Source of the DNA: CAZWDL01 sp964632995
GTDB taxonomy: Bacteria > Bacteroidota > Bacteroidia > Chitinophagales > Saprospiraceae
Assembly: GCA_964632995.1 (NCBI GenBank)
Contig: CAZWDL010000145.1
Coordinates: forward strand, 1 to 16,037
DNA length: 16,037 bases
Direction: 5' to 3'
The translations under genes and the position numbers were made by a program. The notes under the pieces are model-generated. The model saw only the letters and a list, made by a program, of their open reading frames with translations, made no database searches and was not told the origin of the DNA. Positions 14,335 to 16,037 of the stretch are shown here, piece by piece. Every line of letters starts with the position of its first letter. Within the stretch, counting starts at the first letter, position 1.

Positions 14335-14703
14335 TTAACTCATTATCATTTTATTACGGGTGTCAGAGGGCGTCTCATTAAAAGTATCCAAATAAACTTT
14401 AGTGAAGTAGGAGTGCTCCCGGAATCCCACCTGGTCGGCGATTTCCCCGATGGGTATGCGGGTGTTTTGCAGCAATTTCCGGGCTTGTTGGAGACGGATA
14501 TTTCGCATGAATTGGGAGGGAGACCGATCCTTGAGCGCTTTTAATTTTTTGTACAGCTGCGGACGGCTCATCATCATGGCCCGGCAGAGGTCCGGTTCGA
14601 CCCGGAAATTCTCGTCCGATAGGTTTTCCAGAATAACCGTTTGCAGTCTCTTCAGGAAAAGCAGCTCGGGATCCTTTTCCCGTTGCGGATTGACGGTTTC
14701 CAA
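14335..14703 (-). CDS. AraC-type DNA-binding segment of the broken hybrid regulator
   Basis: This is the third open segment, 122 codons from a TTG at 14703. It carries the two helix-turn-helix units of the AraC family: MSRPQLYKKLKALKDRSPSQ with FMRNIRLQQARKLLQ, then IGEIADQVGFREHSYFTKVY and the closing ETPSDTRN. In frame it follows the receiver after the TAA and a helical linker (KLIELRQRLKEKY). The lack of an ATG near the domain start supports its origin as the tail of a larger protein. Confidence 0.8.
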   Translation of the reverse strand: METVNPQREKDPELLFLKRLQTVILENLSDENFRVEPDLCRAMMMSRPQLYKKLKALKDRSPSQFMRNIRLQQARKLLQNTRIPIGEIADQVGFREHSYFTKVYLDTFNETPSDTRNKMIMS

Positions 14704-14754
14704 TTCCGCTTTGCCGTACTTTTCCTTCAGGCGTTGTCGGAGCTCGATCAGTTT

Positions 14755-15129
14755 TTACAGCCGGATTTTCAATTCCGCTTTATCAAAAGGCTTGACAAGG
14801 TACGCATCCGCTCCCTGTTGCAGGCCTTCGCGCCGGGACACCTCATCTGCTTTGGCCGTGAGGAGAATAATGGGAATATGGCTGGTTCTTTCGTCCTGTT
14901 TCAGCGTAGCACAAACTTCAAAACCGTCCTTTTCCGGCATCATCACATCGCTGATAATGATGTCGGGTACGATCTTCACAGCTTTTTCAATGCCCGTCTT
15001 TCCGTCGTTGGCGATCGCTACCTGATAGGTATCCTGGATACAGGCCTTGAGATAGTCGACGACGTCTGCATTGTCTTCGATGATCAAGGCCAGCGGGGCC
15101 TCCTGTCCTGTATCCGGAATGAGGGCCAT
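14755..15129 (-). CDS. Receiver-domain segment of the broken hybrid regulator
   Basis: The second open segment has 124 codons from ATG 15129. It is a complete CheY-like receiver: acidic pair Glu18/Asp19 in LIIEDN, phospho-acceptor Asp61 in IISDVMMP, Thr91 in LLTAKAD and Lys113 in LVKPFDK. All phosphorylation residues are intact. It ends at TAA 14755-14757 exactly where the linker to the AraC domain should continue. The ATG lies 11 codons before the domain, so a free-standing receiver could be translated. Confidence 0.8.
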   Translation of the reverse strand: MALIPDTGQEAPLALIIEDNADVVDYLKACIQDTYQVAIANDGKTGIEKAVKIVPDIIISDVMMPEKDGFEVCATLKQDERTSHIPIILLTAKADEVSRREGLQQGADAYLVKPFDKAELKIRL

Positions 15130-15228
15130 GTCCTCCGCCGCAGTATGGGATTCACCAGTTTGAGACGGCCTGCTATCCTCCCTATCTAGAATGGGCTCTT
15201 TCCTGGGGGCTTCCCGTTTTACCGGCAG

Positions 15229-15906
15229 TCAGACGGTGAAGGTGCTTCCCCGCTCCTCCCGGCTTTCCACTTCGATCCGGCCCTTTAGTAATTTCACGAG
15301 CTCTTTGGTCAGCGCCAGTCCGATGCCCGTTCCCTCTCCTCTCCGGGTAGCGGAGTCATCCGCCTGGTAAAAGCGGTCGAAAATGTGAGGCAACTTTGCT
15401 TCCGGAATCCCGATGCCGTTATCTTTGACCGTTATACGGACCGTCTCCTCCCCCGTCGCAGGTTGTATGCCGTCCACCTTCACCCACACCGCTCCGCCTT
15501 CCGGCGTGAATTTGATCGCATTGCCTATCAGGTTCCGCACAATCGTCTGGATTTTATCCGGATCGTAATCCATGACGAGGGCTTCCGGTTCCGCCTGAAA
15601 ATGGAGGCGGATGTTTTTGGTTTCCGCGTAGGAGTGAAAGGATTCGGTGAGGTAGTTCAGATAAGAGACGATATCGCCCTGGATGAAGTTTACACCCAAG
15701 GTCTTGGACTCCAGTTTGGACAGTTCCAGCATCTGGTTGACCAGGGTCAGCAATTGCCCGCTGTTGCGTTCGATCATATCCAGGCCTTGCCGCAGCCATT
15801 CGTTCGGATTTTCCCGCACTTGATCGACCGTGCCGGAGATCACTGTCAGCGGAGTGCGGAATTCGTGGGTGATATTGGTATAGAGCCGGGTTTTGACCGC
15901 ATCCAT
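15229..15906 (-). CDS. Histidine kinase segment of the broken hybrid regulator
   Basis: The first open segment has 225 codons from ATG 15906; the frame extends a further 30 codons upstream to TAA 15997-15999. The H-box NITHEFRTPL gives phospho-acceptor His14. The ATPase domain has the N-box RNLIGNAIKFTPEGG (124-138), G1 box DNGIGIP (162-168), F-box FDRFYQ (176-181) and G2 box GTGIGLAL (192-199). It ends GSTFTV followed by TGA, where family members continue into a short LP motif and a linker to the receiver. No transmembrane or sensor domain precedes it within the window. Confidence 0.82.
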   Translation of the reverse strand: MDAVKTRLYTNITHEFRTPLTVISGTVDQVRENPNEWLRQGLDMIERNSGQLLTLVNQMLELSKLESKTLGVNFIQGDIVSYLNYLTESFHSYAETKNIRLHFQAEPEALVMDYDPDKIQTIVRNLIGNAIKFTPEGGAVWVKVDGIQPATGEETVRITVKDNGIGIPEAKLPHIFDRFYQADDSATRRGEGTGIGLALTKELVKLLKGRIEVESREERGSTFTV

Positions 15907-16037
15907 CTCTTTGAGGCGGATGACAAAGGCGTACTCGAAAACATCGCTCCACAGTTGAGCGGCGCCGAGGGTTTTTACTTTAAACTGTCGTTTCGCTTAA
16001 AAAATAAGCACCTTTTTGACAAGTCCCAAGTTCTTTG

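Larger units (their letters stand above)
14335..15996 (-). pseudogene. Hybrid two-component regulator (histidine kinase, receiver, AraC-type HTH), interrupted by in-frame stops
   Basis: One continuous reading frame holds, in order, a histidine kinase (to 15232), a receiver domain (about 15099-14758) and an AraC-type DNA-binding domain (to 14335). This is the one-polypeptide hybrid regulator layout of Bacteroidota. Two stop codons cut it: TGA at 15229-15231, right after GSTFTV and before LPV, and TAA at 14755-14757, between ELKIRL and KLIELRQRL. The sequence reads on smoothly through both, so these are point changes and not frameshifts. A further TAA at 15997-15999 closes the frame upstream, and the sensor part that should precede the kinase is not found in the remaining 38 bases. 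The locus should not make a full regulator unless the stops are sequence errors. It lies upstream of the esterase-family gene on the same strand. Confidence 0.8.

Noticed and set aside
14755..15231. Stop-codon readthrough or selenocysteine at the TGA in the hybrid regulator
   Set aside because: The TGA is at the end of an ATPase domain where no catalytic Cys is expected, a second TAA also interrupts the frame, and TGA ends several normal genes here.

Overview
The window looks like a piece of a Bacteroidota chromosome, probably from the Saprospirales/Lewinella group (inference). The signs are start codons without Shine-Dalgarno sequences, Bacteroidota-type TAnnTTTG -7 promoter elements, GC-rich genes separated by AT-rich spacers, lipoproteins, and a hybrid two-component regulator ending in an AraC-type DNA-binding domain. 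No RNA gene, CRISPR array, integrase or intact insertion sequence was seen.

Layout. 1-1889 (minus): the N-terminal part of an enolase-superfamily (mandelate racemase/muconate lactonizing type) enzyme, cut by the window edge, then a ThuA-domain lipoprotein, with two hairpins between them. 1890-2526: a gene-poor tract with two relics, a lipoprotein start with an early stop and the last 58 codons of an HNH endonuclease. 2527-5345 (plus): a TetR-family regulator, a short-chain dehydrogenase and an OmpA/DUF2135 fusion protein. A palindromic operator-like sequence lies before the first two genes, and a weaker copy sits in the putative promoter of the third. 5596-6198 (minus): a truncated serine beta-lactamase-like gene and an unidentified fragment. 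6211-7851 (minus): phosphoglucomutase. 8130-8615 (plus): a membrane-anchored monoheme cytochrome c followed by a terminator-like hairpin. 8677-12055 (plus): a six-hairpin glycoside hydrolase and a heparinase II/III-family polysaccharide lyase, both exported and probably co-transcribed. 12112-14200 (minus): a dienelactone hydrolase-family enzyme and an erythromycin-esterase-family protein with a changed catalytic motif and a displaced start codon. 14335-16037 (minus): a hybrid histidine kinase / receiver / AraC regulator in one reading frame broken by two stop codons inside the recognisable protein.

How the genes fit together. The clearest regulatory unit is TetR-SDR-OmpA/DUF2135, where repeated operator-like sites suggest one repressor may control itself and its neighbours. 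The glycosidase-lyase pair, the ThuA protein and the enolase-superfamily enzyme point to breakdown of acidic polysaccharides or sugar acids, but no SusC/SusD pair is present. Decay is the other theme: at least four loci are truncated or interrupted, and a fifth has its start out of frame. This is either real gene decay or, for the point changes, sequence error; raw reads would decide. No convincing wholly new system was found.
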